The translations under genes and the position numbers were made by a program. A stretch of 6,941 bases of DNA from Oscillospiraceae bacterium (GTDB lineage Bacteria; Bacillota; Clostridia; Oscillospirales; Oscillospiraceae). Shown here one piece after another: positions 1 through 5,127 of the stretch. Below the pieces are notes generated by a model that worked only from the letters and a program-made list of their open reading frames with translations, was not told the DNA's origin and searched no databases. How positions within the stretch are numbered: position 1 is the first letter of the stretch; each line of letters opens with the position of its first letter. The stretch lies in NCBI GenBank assembly GCA_017480395.1, contig JAFVAS010000128.1, positions 1-6,941 on the forward strand. The letters are read 5' to 3'.

Positions 1-36
1 CATCGCTGCGCCGCCGATTTTCAATTCATAGGCCAT
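1..36 (-). CDS. 5' end of the next tail gene (partial, unidentified)
   Basis: Only 12 codons are visible, reading MAYELKIGGAAM from ATG 36 to the window edge with no stop. GAGGTGA (47-41) precedes the start by four bases and overlaps the tape measure stop (TGA 48-46), so the gene follows immediately in the same operon. Position after the tape measure suggests a distal tail protein or another tail-tip or small DUF6711-like protein, since both classes can begin with a short beta-rich 'L.I.G' segment. Twelve residues cannot separate these, and I give no firm function. Confidence 0.6.
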   Translation of the reverse strand, partial: MAYELKIGGAAM

Positions 37-45
37 GGGTTCACC

Positions 46-1323
46 TCACAGAATAAACGGGCTGACCCCGTTGCGCCGAGTGTCGGCGTTGACGGTGTTC
101 ACCACGGACTGGGCCACGACCCGGCCATCCAGCGTCACATAGACGGTGATGGGCTGGCTGCCGCCGCCCATGCGCTGCCCCAGCTTCTCGGCCATGATGT
201 CCATCCAGCCGGTGTTGTTCTCCAGGGGGACGACGGCCTCGGTGCCCGCCTCGCCCAGCATGGTCAGGGTGGCGGAGCGGAACACGCCGCCCCGGGCGGC
301 AAAGCTGATGCTGGGCCAGCCCGCCAGGCCCAGGGCCTTGTAGACGGCCCGCTTGACCGCCCCCACGCTGGTGGAGTAGGTGACGGTCAGCCCCAGGCGC
401 TTGCCGATCCAGCCGCTCTTGAAGTTGCTCCAGAGGGTGGCGGCGGAGTTGGTCAGGGTGTTGACGATGCTGACGCTGCGGCTGCCCCATCCGGTGCGGA
501 AGCCGCTCCAGAGGGCGGCGGCGGAGCTGACCAGATGGTTGAGGATGCTGACGCTGCGGCTGCCCCATCCGGTCTGAAAGCCCGCCCATAGGATGGCGGC
601 GGAGCTGGCCAGGCGGTTGGAGATGCTGACCCCCGGGGTTCCCCAGGTGGCCCGGAAGCTCTCCCAAAGGGTGGCCGCGCCGCTGTGGAGGGTGTTGAAG
701 ATCTCCACCACGGGGGCACCCCAACCGGCCCGAAAGGCCTCCCACAGCAGGATGGGGGATGCAGCCAGCTTGGCGCCGATGTTCAGATCCAGCCCGGTCA
801 TGGAGGTAAAGGCGCTCTGGATCGGCTCCCAGATGCGCTCCTTGACCCAGCGCTTCAGATCGCCCCATCCGGCGGCGAGGCCGGAGGCCACCCGCGCAAA
901 GATGCCCTTGCCCACGGCGCTGTCCCCGGCGGCGGTCACTCCGGCGCTGAACTCGTTCCAAAAGCTCTGCCCCAGATTGCGGGCGGGCCGGGTCAGATCG
1001 GGCAGGTTGTCCAGGTTGAGATCCAGGCTGGGGCCGGTCTTGGTCTTGGCCCCGGCGGAGCCGGAGGCGCTTTTCCGGCTGCCGCTGCGGGAGGAGACGG
1101 TCTTCTCCCGGAGGCGGTTGATCTCGTCAAAGCTCATCAGGGTGAGCACCGCCTTGGTGGCCGAGGCGGTGGTGCGCAGCGCCTGACTGACGGTCTTGGC
1201 GGCGCTGTTGGTGGAATTGGCGGCGGAGAGCAGCTGACGGTCAAAGCCCCTGAGCTTCTGGGTCAGCATCCCCAGCCGCTGCCCGACAAGTGCCAGGGCG
1301 GGCAGGGTCTGTTCCTGTGGCAT
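46..1323 (-). CDS. Tape measure protein (short, Trp-rich repeats)
   Basis: Sets tail length by serving as the ruler around which tube subunits stack, and likely acts in DNA delivery. The 425-residue product is short for the class. It has a helical N-terminal part, LMSFDEINRL (62-71), a motif frequent in Firmicute tape measures, and a Ser/Gly/Lys-rich linker (78-97). A helical Trp-containing region follows, then four and a half tandem 26-residue repeats (188-305) with LW and GW positions. The C-terminal ARGGVFRSATLTMLGEAGTEAVVPL (343-367) is a common tape measure ending. ATG 1323 was chosen because AAAGGAG (1337-1331) lies seven bases before it. ATGs at 1329 and 1362 are less well placed, the first being one base from the ribosome site. 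It overlaps the T-like frame and is followed closely by another tail gene. Confidence 0.9.
   Translation of the reverse strand: MPQEQTLPALALVGQRLGMLTQKLRGFDRQLLSAANSTNSAAKTVSQALRTTASATKAVLTLMSFDEINRLREKTVSSRSGSRKSASGSAGAKTKTGPSLDLNLDNLPDLTRPARNLGQSFWNEFSAGVTAAGDSAVGKGIFARVASGLAAGWGDLKRWVKERIWEPIQSAFTSMTGLDLNIGAKLAASPILLWEAFRAGWGAPVVEIFNTLHSGAATLWESFRATWGTPGVSISNRLASSAAILWAGFQTGWGSRSVSILNHLVSSAAALWSGFRTGWGSRSVSIVNTLTNSAATLWSNFKSGWIGKRLGLTVTYSTSVGAVKRAVYKALGLAGWPSISFAARGGVFRSATLTMLGEAGTEAVVPLENNTGWMDIMAEKLGQRMGGGSQPITVYVTLDGRVVAQSVVNTVNADTRRNGVSPFIL
409..762 (-). repeat. Tandem 78-base / 26-residue repeats within the tape measure gene
   Basis: Four full units (762-685, 684-607, 606-529, 528-451) and a partial unit (450-409), each 78 bases and therefore in frame. 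The protein consensus is roughly S-x-A-A-x-LW-x-x-F-R-x-G-W-G-x-x-x-V-x-I-x-N-x-L, with the LW tryptophan at residues 194, 220, 246, 272 and 298 and the GW tryptophan at 201, 227, 253, 279 and 305. The two units nearest the 3' end of the gene share an exact 30-base block (466-495 and 544-573), while the outer units have diverged. Repeats of this sort are a known feature of tape measure proteins, where copy number relates to tail length. Confidence 0.9.
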
Positions 1324-1642
1324 TTGCATGCTCCTTTCTGTCTGCTCTGTCTGCGGCGGCATGGCGCTCCATCACGCCGCGATAGTGGGCCAGCCGGGCC
1401 TCCCGCAGCTCCTCCTCCGTCCAGAAGGGGAAGACCTCGGAGAGCGGGGGAAGCCGCTCCCCCATCAGGGCGCGGGCGGTCAGCTCCGCGTGGCGATAGG
1501 CAATGAGGGCCAGGTTTTGCAGCCGTCGGCGCTCCCGCTCCCGGCCCAGCTCCACGACCTCAAGCAACTCGCCGAAGGTCAGCGCCTCCGGCTCCGGCTC
1601 CCCCTGGAGCAGGGCCTCCCGGAGCCAGAGCTCCTCATTCAT
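1241..1642 (-). CDS. Tail assembly chaperone, T-like C-terminal part
   Basis: Probable T component of the tail assembly chaperone, recruiting the tape measure protein when linked to the G part. From ATG 1642 it has 133 residues. LTFGELLEVVELGRERERRRLQNLALIAYRHAELTARALMGERLPPLSEVFPF (about 21-73) resembles T domains of Firmicute phages, which show a membrane-free helical block, an 'A..AYR.A.L' helix and a PPL.E.FP ending. ATG 1642 lacks a Shine-Dalgarno sequence and overlaps the G stop by eight bases, so it is reached by re-initiation or frameshifting. The frame is open upstream to 1690, but translation of 1643-1690 gives Arg/Pro/Ala-rich low-complexity sequence, including an ATG at 1669 without a ribosome site, so that part is probably not native. 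Residues 107-133 overlap the tape measure gene by 83 bases and may be a non-conserved tail. Confidence 0.72.
   Translation of the reverse strand: MNEELWLREALLQGEPEPEALTFGELLEVVELGRERERRRLQNLALIAYRHAELTARALMGERLPPLSEVFPFWTEEELREARLAHYRGVMERHAAADRADRKEHANATGTDPARPGTCRAAAGDADPEAQGL
1331..1337 (-). promoter_or_regulatory. Ribosome binding site of the tape measure gene
   Basis: AAAGGAG on the minus strand, seven bases from ATG 1323 but only one base from ATG 1329, and downstream of the in-frame ATG at 1362. It therefore fixes the likely start at 1323. It lies inside the 3' part of the T-like chaperone frame. Confidence 0.8.
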
Positions 1643-2018
1643 GGCCGAGGGCGGCGAAGGCGCTGTCATACGCGCCGGACACCGCCGCCGTCAGCTCCTT
1701 TGCCTGATTCCGGGTCAGCAGGCCGGAGGCCGACCCCAGGTCGAAGGCCAGGGCGGCAAAGGCGGCCTGGCCCTGCCAGCCCTCGTCCACCAGCGCGTCG
1801 TAGAGGGCGGCGCCGTCGGTGATGGGGTTGCCGCTGTCCGGCCAGTTCAGCGCCTGGGTGAGCAGGTCGCAGAGGATCTCCGGCTCGGTGGCGGCGGTGA
1901 GCAGCAGCTGCATCACATCCTGATCCCACTTCTCCCGCAGCGCCCGCTGACCCGCCATGGTCAACCGGAGCCTGCATTCCCCCTCCGCCAGCGGGAGGGA
2001 GAGATAGCTTCGTTTCAT
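1635..2018 (-). CDS. Tail assembly chaperone, G-like N-terminal part
   Basis: Probable G component of the tail assembly chaperone, which binds tape measure and tube subunits during tail assembly and is absent from the finished virion. The 127-residue protein begins MKRSYLSLPLAEGECRLRLTMAGQRALREKW and has an acidic helical middle with TEPEILCDLLTQALNWPDSGNPI. It continues with YDALVDEGWQGQAAFAALAFDLGSASGLL, a pattern common in Firmicute phage chaperones located between tail tube and tape measure genes. AGGAG (2032-2028) lies nine bases before ATG 2018. The stop overlaps the T-like start as ATGAATGA (1642-1635). The T-like frame is offset by +1 (equivalently -2), so the pair could make a G-T fusion by recoding or two proteins by re-initiation. 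Assignment relies on position and general pattern. Confidence 0.78.
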   Translation of the reverse strand: MKRSYLSLPLAEGECRLRLTMAGQRALREKWDQDVMQLLLTAATEPEILCDLLTQALNWPDSGNPITDGAALYDALVDEGWQGQAAFAALAFDLGSASGLLTRNQAKELTAAVSGAYDSAFAALGHE

Positions 2019-2041
2019 GTGTGTTCACTCCTTTTTGACGA

Positions 2042-2060
2042 GGAGGGGCAGCGCCCCTCC
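2042..2060 (-). other. GC-rich hairpin between tail tube and chaperone genes
   Basis: A perfect 8-base inverted repeat: GGAGGGGC (2060-2053), a three-base loop GCT, and GCCCCTCC (2049-2042), read on the minus strand. It begins about 20 bases after the tail tube stop and ends six bases before the AAAAAGGAG ribosome site of the next gene. No T-run follows on the minus strand, nor downstream on the plus strand, so it does not look like a standard intrinsic terminator. It could protect the 3' end of the tail tube message, cause partial attenuation, or influence chaperone translation. The stem is a direct observation; the function is a guess. Confidence 0.6.
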
Positions 2061-2080
2061 CCTGGATATCCGGGTTTCGA

Positions 2081-2488
2081 TCAGGCCGGGTCGGTGACCG
2101 TCCAGTCGGACTGGAGGCTGACCGTCAGCTTGGCGGAGATCAGCTCGTCCACCTGGGCCCCGCTGATCATCAGGGAGACATAGCCGGTGGTGGCGAAGAC
2201 GGTGCCGTCGGGGAAGGTGACGGTGACCGCCACGGCCTTGCCGGCCTTCTCCAGCGCCTTCAGCACCCGGTAGTCGCTGTCGGCGGCGGAGTTGTCGTAG
2301 AGGAAGGTGACCTCGAAGGTCTTGGTGTCCTGTACGCCGGGCACCGTCTTTTTCATGCTGTCCCGCATGGAGGTGGCGTCCAGCTCGGCGGGGGTGCCGC
2401 CGATGTCGCCGATGTCGGTGACGTAGTTCAGCGCGGTCTGACCCACCTTCACCGTCAGACCGATGGTGGAAAAGCCCTGAGTTGCCAT
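2081..2488 (-). CDS. Major tail (tube) protein
   Basis: Building block of the non-contractile tail tube. The 135-residue protein begins MATQGFSTIGLTVKVGQT and carries LNYVTDIGDIGGTPAELDATSMRDSMKKTVPGVQDTKTFEVTFLYDN (about 21-67). The 'IG..GG.P..LD.TS..D......PG..D...F..TF.YD' pattern is the signature of phage tail tube proteins of the lambda gpV / TP901-1 type. The C-terminal half is beta-rich, ending LISAKLTVSLQSDWTVTDPA, and no extra Ig-like domain is appended. AAAGGATG sits five bases before ATG 2488. There is a 62-base gap before the next gene, the longest gap in the window, and it holds a strong hairpin. The gene lies between the tail terminator and the chaperone pair, as expected. Confidence 0.92.
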   Translation of the reverse strand: MATQGFSTIGLTVKVGQTALNYVTDIGDIGGTPAELDATSMRDSMKKTVPGVQDTKTFEVTFLYDNSAADSDYRVLKALEKAGKAVAVTVTFPDGTVFATTGYVSLMISGAQVDELISAKLTVSLQSDWTVTDPA

Positions 2489-2508
2489 GGAATCATCCTT
2501 TCATTGCA

Positions 2509-2898
2509 TTAGTCGATCAGGCGCATGGTGCGCTTGTCGATCCTCCGCCCGAAGCGGAAGACCTTGGTGTAGTAGCCCAGGCCGTCGGCCTGGAATTCGT
2601 CGGGGGCGGCGTACTCCCGCCGCAGGCCCAGGGCGGTCATGGCGCGGTTGACGCCGGAGCAGAGGTCAGCCAGGGCGTCCAGATCCCGGGCCCAGACCGT
2701 CACCTCATAGCTCAGTGCGTCCACAACCGGGCAGTCGGTGTTGCGGTTGTCATACTCCCGCCAGGTGACCACCTCCCCGTCCTGAGCGCGCCGGGGGTGG
2801 GTGTGGCGCAGGGTGTAGGGGGTGGCGCAGTCCAGCGCGCGCAGCGCCTGGGCCACCTGGGCGCGGCCGTCCACCAGCATTTGCCGCAGTTGATCCAT
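2509..2898 (-). CDS. Tail terminator / tail completion protein (SPP1 gp17-like)
   Basis: Probable tail-to-head joining protein that caps the finished tail tube. The 129-residue product has an N-terminal helix (MDQLRQMLVDGRAQVAQALRAL), a central YEVTVWARDLDALADLCSGVNRAMTALGLRRE block (about 63-94), and a C-terminal GYYTKVFRFGRRID strand. The 'V.VWA.....L..L...V..AM..LG..RE' pattern followed by a 'Y.K..RFG' ending is common in Firmicute tail-terminator proteins. An earlier in-frame ATG at 2916 overlaps the preceding stop, but no ribosome site precedes it. AGAGGAGA (2913-2906) lies seven bases before ATG 2898, so I take the latter. The gene ends 20 bases before the tail tube gene. Assignment rests on size, pattern and position. 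Confidence 0.78.
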   Translation of the reverse strand: MDQLRQMLVDGRAQVAQALRALDCATPYTLRHTHPRRAQDGEVVTWREYDNRNTDCPVVDALSYEVTVWARDLDALADLCSGVNRAMTALGLRREYAAPDEFQADGLGYYTKVFRFGRRIDKRTMRLID

Positions 2899-2905
2899 TG
2901 TCCCA

Positions 2906-2913
2906 TCTCCTCT
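2906..2913 (-). promoter_or_regulatory. Ribosome binding site of the tail terminator gene
   Basis: AGAGGAGA on the minus strand, seven bases upstream of ATG 2898. Its first base is the last base of the stop codon of the head-closure gene (TGA 2915-2913). It favours the start at 2898 over the in-frame ATG at 2916. Confidence 0.75.
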
Positions 2914-3272
2914 CATGCCACGCGCTGGAGCATCAGCTTCCGGTGGCTGGGCCAGATGTGGATGGCACGCACCTCGTAGAGCGCGCCGTCCAACTGGAGG
3001 CGGTCAAAGGCCGCAACGGCCAGGGCGCTGCGGAGATAGCCCTCCAGAATGCCGCCGCTGCGTTCGCCGGTCTCGTCCACCTGGGCCCCGCCGGAGCCGA
3101 CGCGCCCGGCGGTGTTCCAGCTCTTGGGCTGCTGGAAATCCATCTCGCCGGTGGCGTCGGGGGCGCTCATGTCATAGCGGGCGGTCTCGTTGCCCAGGCT
3201 GTCCAGCCCGGTGCGGCGGCGGTAGAGGGCGAAGGGCCGCGTCCAGCGCGCCGGGGTGGGGGAGAGCGTCAT
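2913..3272 (-). CDS. Head-closure / head-tail adaptor protein (SPP1 gp16-like)
   Basis: Probable second ring of the head-completion complex, sealing packaged DNA and joining head to tail. The product is 119 residues from ATG 3272, a length typical of this class. It opens with PARWTRPFALYRRRTGLDSLGNET, has a polar middle, and ends with DRLQLDGALYEVRAIHIWPSHRKLMLQRVA. This YEV...WPSHR..LLQRV ending is common in small head-tail joining proteins. ATG 3272 overlaps the connector stop by four bases (ATGA), and a G-rich AAGGGGGG lies about nine bases upstream. A GTG at 3293 could extend the protein by seven residues, but it has no better ribosome site. The gene sits between the connector and tail terminator genes, which supports the assignment more than any single motif does. 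Confidence 0.78.
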   Translation of the reverse strand: MTLSPTPARWTRPFALYRRRTGLDSLGNETARYDMSAPDATGEMDFQQPKSWNTAGRVGSGGAQVDETGERSGGILEGYLRSALAVAAFDRLQLDGALYEVRAIHIWPSHRKLMLQRVA

Positions 3273-3631
3273 GACGACGCACCCCCCTTGCACCGCACCC
3301 GCCGCCAGGGGGCCAGGCAGCGCAGCAGCGCCTCCTCCCCCTGGGCCAGCTCCTCGGCGGTCAGATAGCTCTGGCTCTGGGAGAGCTGGCCCTCGGAATA
3401 GCTCTCGCTCTTGAGGGCGGAGCGCTCCCCGGTGCGGAGATAGACCAGCGCGGCCAGCTCCACCAGCAGGCAGTCCACCGCGTCGGGCAGCTCGCTTTGC
3501 AGCAGATAGCGGCAGATCTTTTCCTCGGCTGCTGCCAGGGCGTCCTCCAGCCTCTGCTCATCCTCGCCCTCCGTCAGCCCCAGCGCCCGGCGGAGCCGGG
3601 GCAGGGCGATGTCCTTGAGTGCCTGATCCAT
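3269..3631 (-). CDS. Head-tail connector protein (SPP1 gp15 / HK97 gp6-like adaptor)
   Basis: Likely adaptor ring bound beneath the portal. The 120-residue protein is predominantly helical: an N-terminal LKDIALPRLRRALGL helix, then DEQRLEDALAAAEEKICRYL, a hydrophobic VDCLLVELAALVYLRTG helix (about 50-67), then LKSESYSEGQLSQSQSYL. The LKSESYSEG sequence after a long LAALVYLRTG-type helix is the recognisable hallmark of the phage connector family. ATG 3631 lies one base after the capsid stop (TGA-T-ATG), and no Shine-Dalgarno sequence is visible in the preceding 20 bases, so translation probably depends on ribosomes finishing the capsid gene. Its stop overlaps the next start as ATGA. The role is inferred from family pattern, size and position straight after the coat gene. 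Confidence 0.85.
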   Translation of the reverse strand: MDQALKDIALPRLRRALGLTEGEDEQRLEDALAAAEEKICRYLLQSELPDAVDCLLVELAALVYLRTGERSALKSESYSEGQLSQSQSYLTAEELAQGEEALLRCLAPWRRVRCKGGASS

Positions 3632-3632
3632 A

Positions 3633-4469
3633 TCAGGCGCCGGGCTTGCTGCACTTCAGCAGGGCCAGGGCTTTGGGCTGGGTGACCTTCGCGCCGTAGA
3701 CGTGCAGGCCCTTCACCGCGTCGGCAAAGCCCTTCTCCAGGCGGTAGGCCTCCAGCTCCACCAGCTGCTCGGCAAAGGAGCCGGCGGCGTTGGTGCCGGC
3801 CACGATGGAGTAGGTGTTGTCGGTCACCGGGACGTTGTTGCTGACGTGGATGCGGAAGCCGGCGGCGTCGCCGACCCAGCCGCTCTGAAGGATGGCCTGG
3901 TTATAGCCGGTGCCGTTGCCCACAAAGCGGGGGTCCTTGAGCAGCAGGCCGTGGAACCAGGCGGGGACGACCACCCAGCGGCCCACCATGGGCACATTGT
4001 GCTCGGTGAGGATGACGCCCAGATCCACCAGCTTGTCATAGGCGTTCTCGCTGGTGATGGAGGCGGCGGTCAGGGTGCTTTCCGCCGGGGCGCCGGAGAC
4101 CAGAAGCTGGGCCAGATAGCAGTCCACCACGTCGTTCAGGCCATAGCTGGCCCGCTGCATGGCGGCGTCCACCAGCTTGGGATTGGTCTGGGCGTTGTCC
4201 AGATCCTGGATCTGGAAGTTGAAGTACTTGGCCTGGTCGATGTACAGATCCATCTTCTTGCCGTCCAGCTCCTCGGGGTCGGAGATGGCACCGCCCAGGA
4301 AGTCGTTGATGGTGATGTCGCCGATCTGGTTGATGTGGACGGTGTCGCCGAAGGCGCGGATTTCGCCCTCATAGTCCCGGTTGACCAGGGAGGCGTAGAC
4401 GTGGGTGTTGTCCAGGTGCTCCAGCAGACGGGCGGACCAGACGGAGGGGATAAAGGTAGCGATAGACAT
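3633..4469 (-). CDS. Major capsid protein (P22 coat-like, HK97 fold)
   Basis: Main shell protein of the phage head. The 278-residue product matches the group often annotated as P22 coat protein 5 family in Clostridial phages. It has FIPSVWSARLLEHLDNTHVYASLVNRDYEGEI near the N-terminus, then GDTVHINQIGDITINDF, then YIDQAKYFNFQIQDLDNAQTNP and an Ala-rich helix. A later VVVPAWFHGLLLKDPRF block is also typical. Start choice is uncertain. AAAGGAT (4487-4481) is only two bases from ATG 4478 but eleven from ATG 4469; the second gives MSIATF, which resembles family N-termini, so I prefer it. Using 4478 adds MKQ. There is no N-terminal region suggesting protease cleavage. The gene follows the scaffold by about 30 bases, and its stop is separated by one base from the connector start. 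It should be the most strongly translated gene here. Confidence 0.93.
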   Translation of the reverse strand: MSIATFIPSVWSARLLEHLDNTHVYASLVNRDYEGEIRAFGDTVHINQIGDITINDFLGGAISDPEELDGKKMDLYIDQAKYFNFQIQDLDNAQTNPKLVDAAMQRASYGLNDVVDCYLAQLLVSGAPAESTLTAASITSENAYDKLVDLGVILTEHNVPMVGRWVVVPAWFHGLLLKDPRFVGNGTGYNQAILQSGWVGDAAGFRIHVSNNVPVTDNTYSIVAGTNAAGSFAEQLVELEAYRLEKGFADAVKGLHVYGAKVTQPKALALLKCSKPGA

Positions 4470-4503
4470 CTGTTTCATTCATCCTTTCGTGCGATATGGT
4501 TGG

Positions 4504-5067
4504 TTAGGTGTGTTGGGAGAGGGCCTGCTGGATCTCACTCCAGCGCTGGTTGATCTCCCGGGGAGACATCCCCTTCAGCGTGCTGGCATCCAGCGCGGGG
4601 GATGGGGTGGGCTCGGCGGGGGCACCGCCGGACATCCGCTCCCGCACCGCGTCGGCAATGGCGGTGTGGAACATGCCGTCGAACTGGGCCACCCGCTCGG
4701 CGCACTCCTCCTCGGTGTCGCCGGTGAGCCAGGGGGCAAAGCTGGCGGGCAGGCCGGAGCGGGTCAGCCGTTCCGCCACCCCCACCTGGCGCAGACGCCG
4801 GGCGAACTCGGCCTCCCGCAGCTCCAGCGTCTGCTCCCGCTCGGCCACCCGGGCCTGGGCGTCGGAGTCGGCCTGCCGGCGCAGGGCCTCGGCCATCTGC
4901 TCCCGCTGCGCTCCTGCCTCCCGTTCCCATTTGGCCCGGGCGGTCTGGAGGGCCTGGCCCACCTTGCGGTCAAAGGCGGACTGATAGTCCCTGTTGGCGG
5001 CAAGGAGCTGGTCAAAATCGGGCTGCTCCGGCTCCTGTGCGCTGTTTTGCATCATCACTTCTTCCAT
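4504..5067 (-). CDS. Capsid scaffolding protein (DUF4355-like)
   Basis: Probable internal scaffold that guides procapsid assembly and leaves before or during DNA packaging. The 187-residue protein is acidic and mostly helical. An N-terminal FDQLLAANRDYQSAFDRKV block (18-36) is followed by a long charged coiled-coil-like helix (about 37-95), then GLPASFAPWLTG (105-116), which is characteristic of DUF4355 phage proteins. A Pro/Ala-rich linker (148-160) leads to a short terminal segment, MSPREINQRWSEIQQAL, of the kind scaffolds use to contact coat protein. AAAGGAG (5080-5074) lies six bases before ATG 5067, which supports this start. It sits directly before the major capsid gene, the canonical position. 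No prohead protease is encoded nearby, which fits a separate, non-cleaved scaffold. The scaffold role comes from position and family; the sequence does not prove it. Confidence 0.87.
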   Translation of the reverse strand: MEEVMMQNSAQEPEQPDFDQLLAANRDYQSAFDRKVGQALQTARAKWEREAGAQREQMAEALRRQADSDAQARVAEREQTLELREAEFARRLRQVGVAERLTRSGLPASFAPWLTGDTEEECAERVAQFDGMFHTAIADAVRERMSGGAPAEPTPSPALDASTLKGMSPREINQRWSEIQQALSQHT

Positions 5068-5127
5068 GGCTGTCTCCTTTCGTTTCTATCCCACGCCGGT
5101 TCGATGCCCCGGCGGTTACAGATGGGT
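5068..5127 (-). other. Portal-scaffold gap with a small inverted repeat
   Basis: A 60-base gap between portal stop and scaffold start. It holds the scaffold ribosome site (AAAGGAG, 5080-5074) and a six-base inverted repeat, CGCCGG (5094-5099) and CCGGCG (5109-5114), with a nine-base loop. There is no T-run, so a terminator is not supported. No coding sequence fits. This is where a minor head protein gene would usually be expected in related modules. Confidence 0.45.

Noticed and set aside
41..961. A 306-codon minus-strand open frame in another frame of the tape measure gene
   Set aside because: It is Arg/Gly/His/Gln-rich, and its apparent repeats are only the 78-base repeats read in the wrong frame. 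The true tape measure frame has family motifs at both ends.
685..1506. A 273-codon plus-strand open frame opposite the tape measure and T-like chaperone
   Set aside because: It has Gly/Ala/Pro-rich antisense composition with no family features, and its opposite strand is explained by the tape measure and chaperone.
2042..2060. Intrinsic transcription terminator after the tail tube gene
   Set aside because: The stem is strong, but no T-run follows on either strand and the operon continues in the same direction.
3702..4553. A 283-codon plus-strand open frame opposite the capsid gene
   Set aside because: It is antisense to the major capsid gene, low in complexity (Gly/Val/His-rich) and fits no known family; it is a consequence of high GC.
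5094..5116. A GGTTCGAT-containing hairpin on the plus strand resembling a tRNA T-arm
   Set aside because: The loop is nine bases instead of seven, and I see no acceptor, D or anticodon arms at the right distance upstream, so there is no tRNA or tRNA-derived attachment site.
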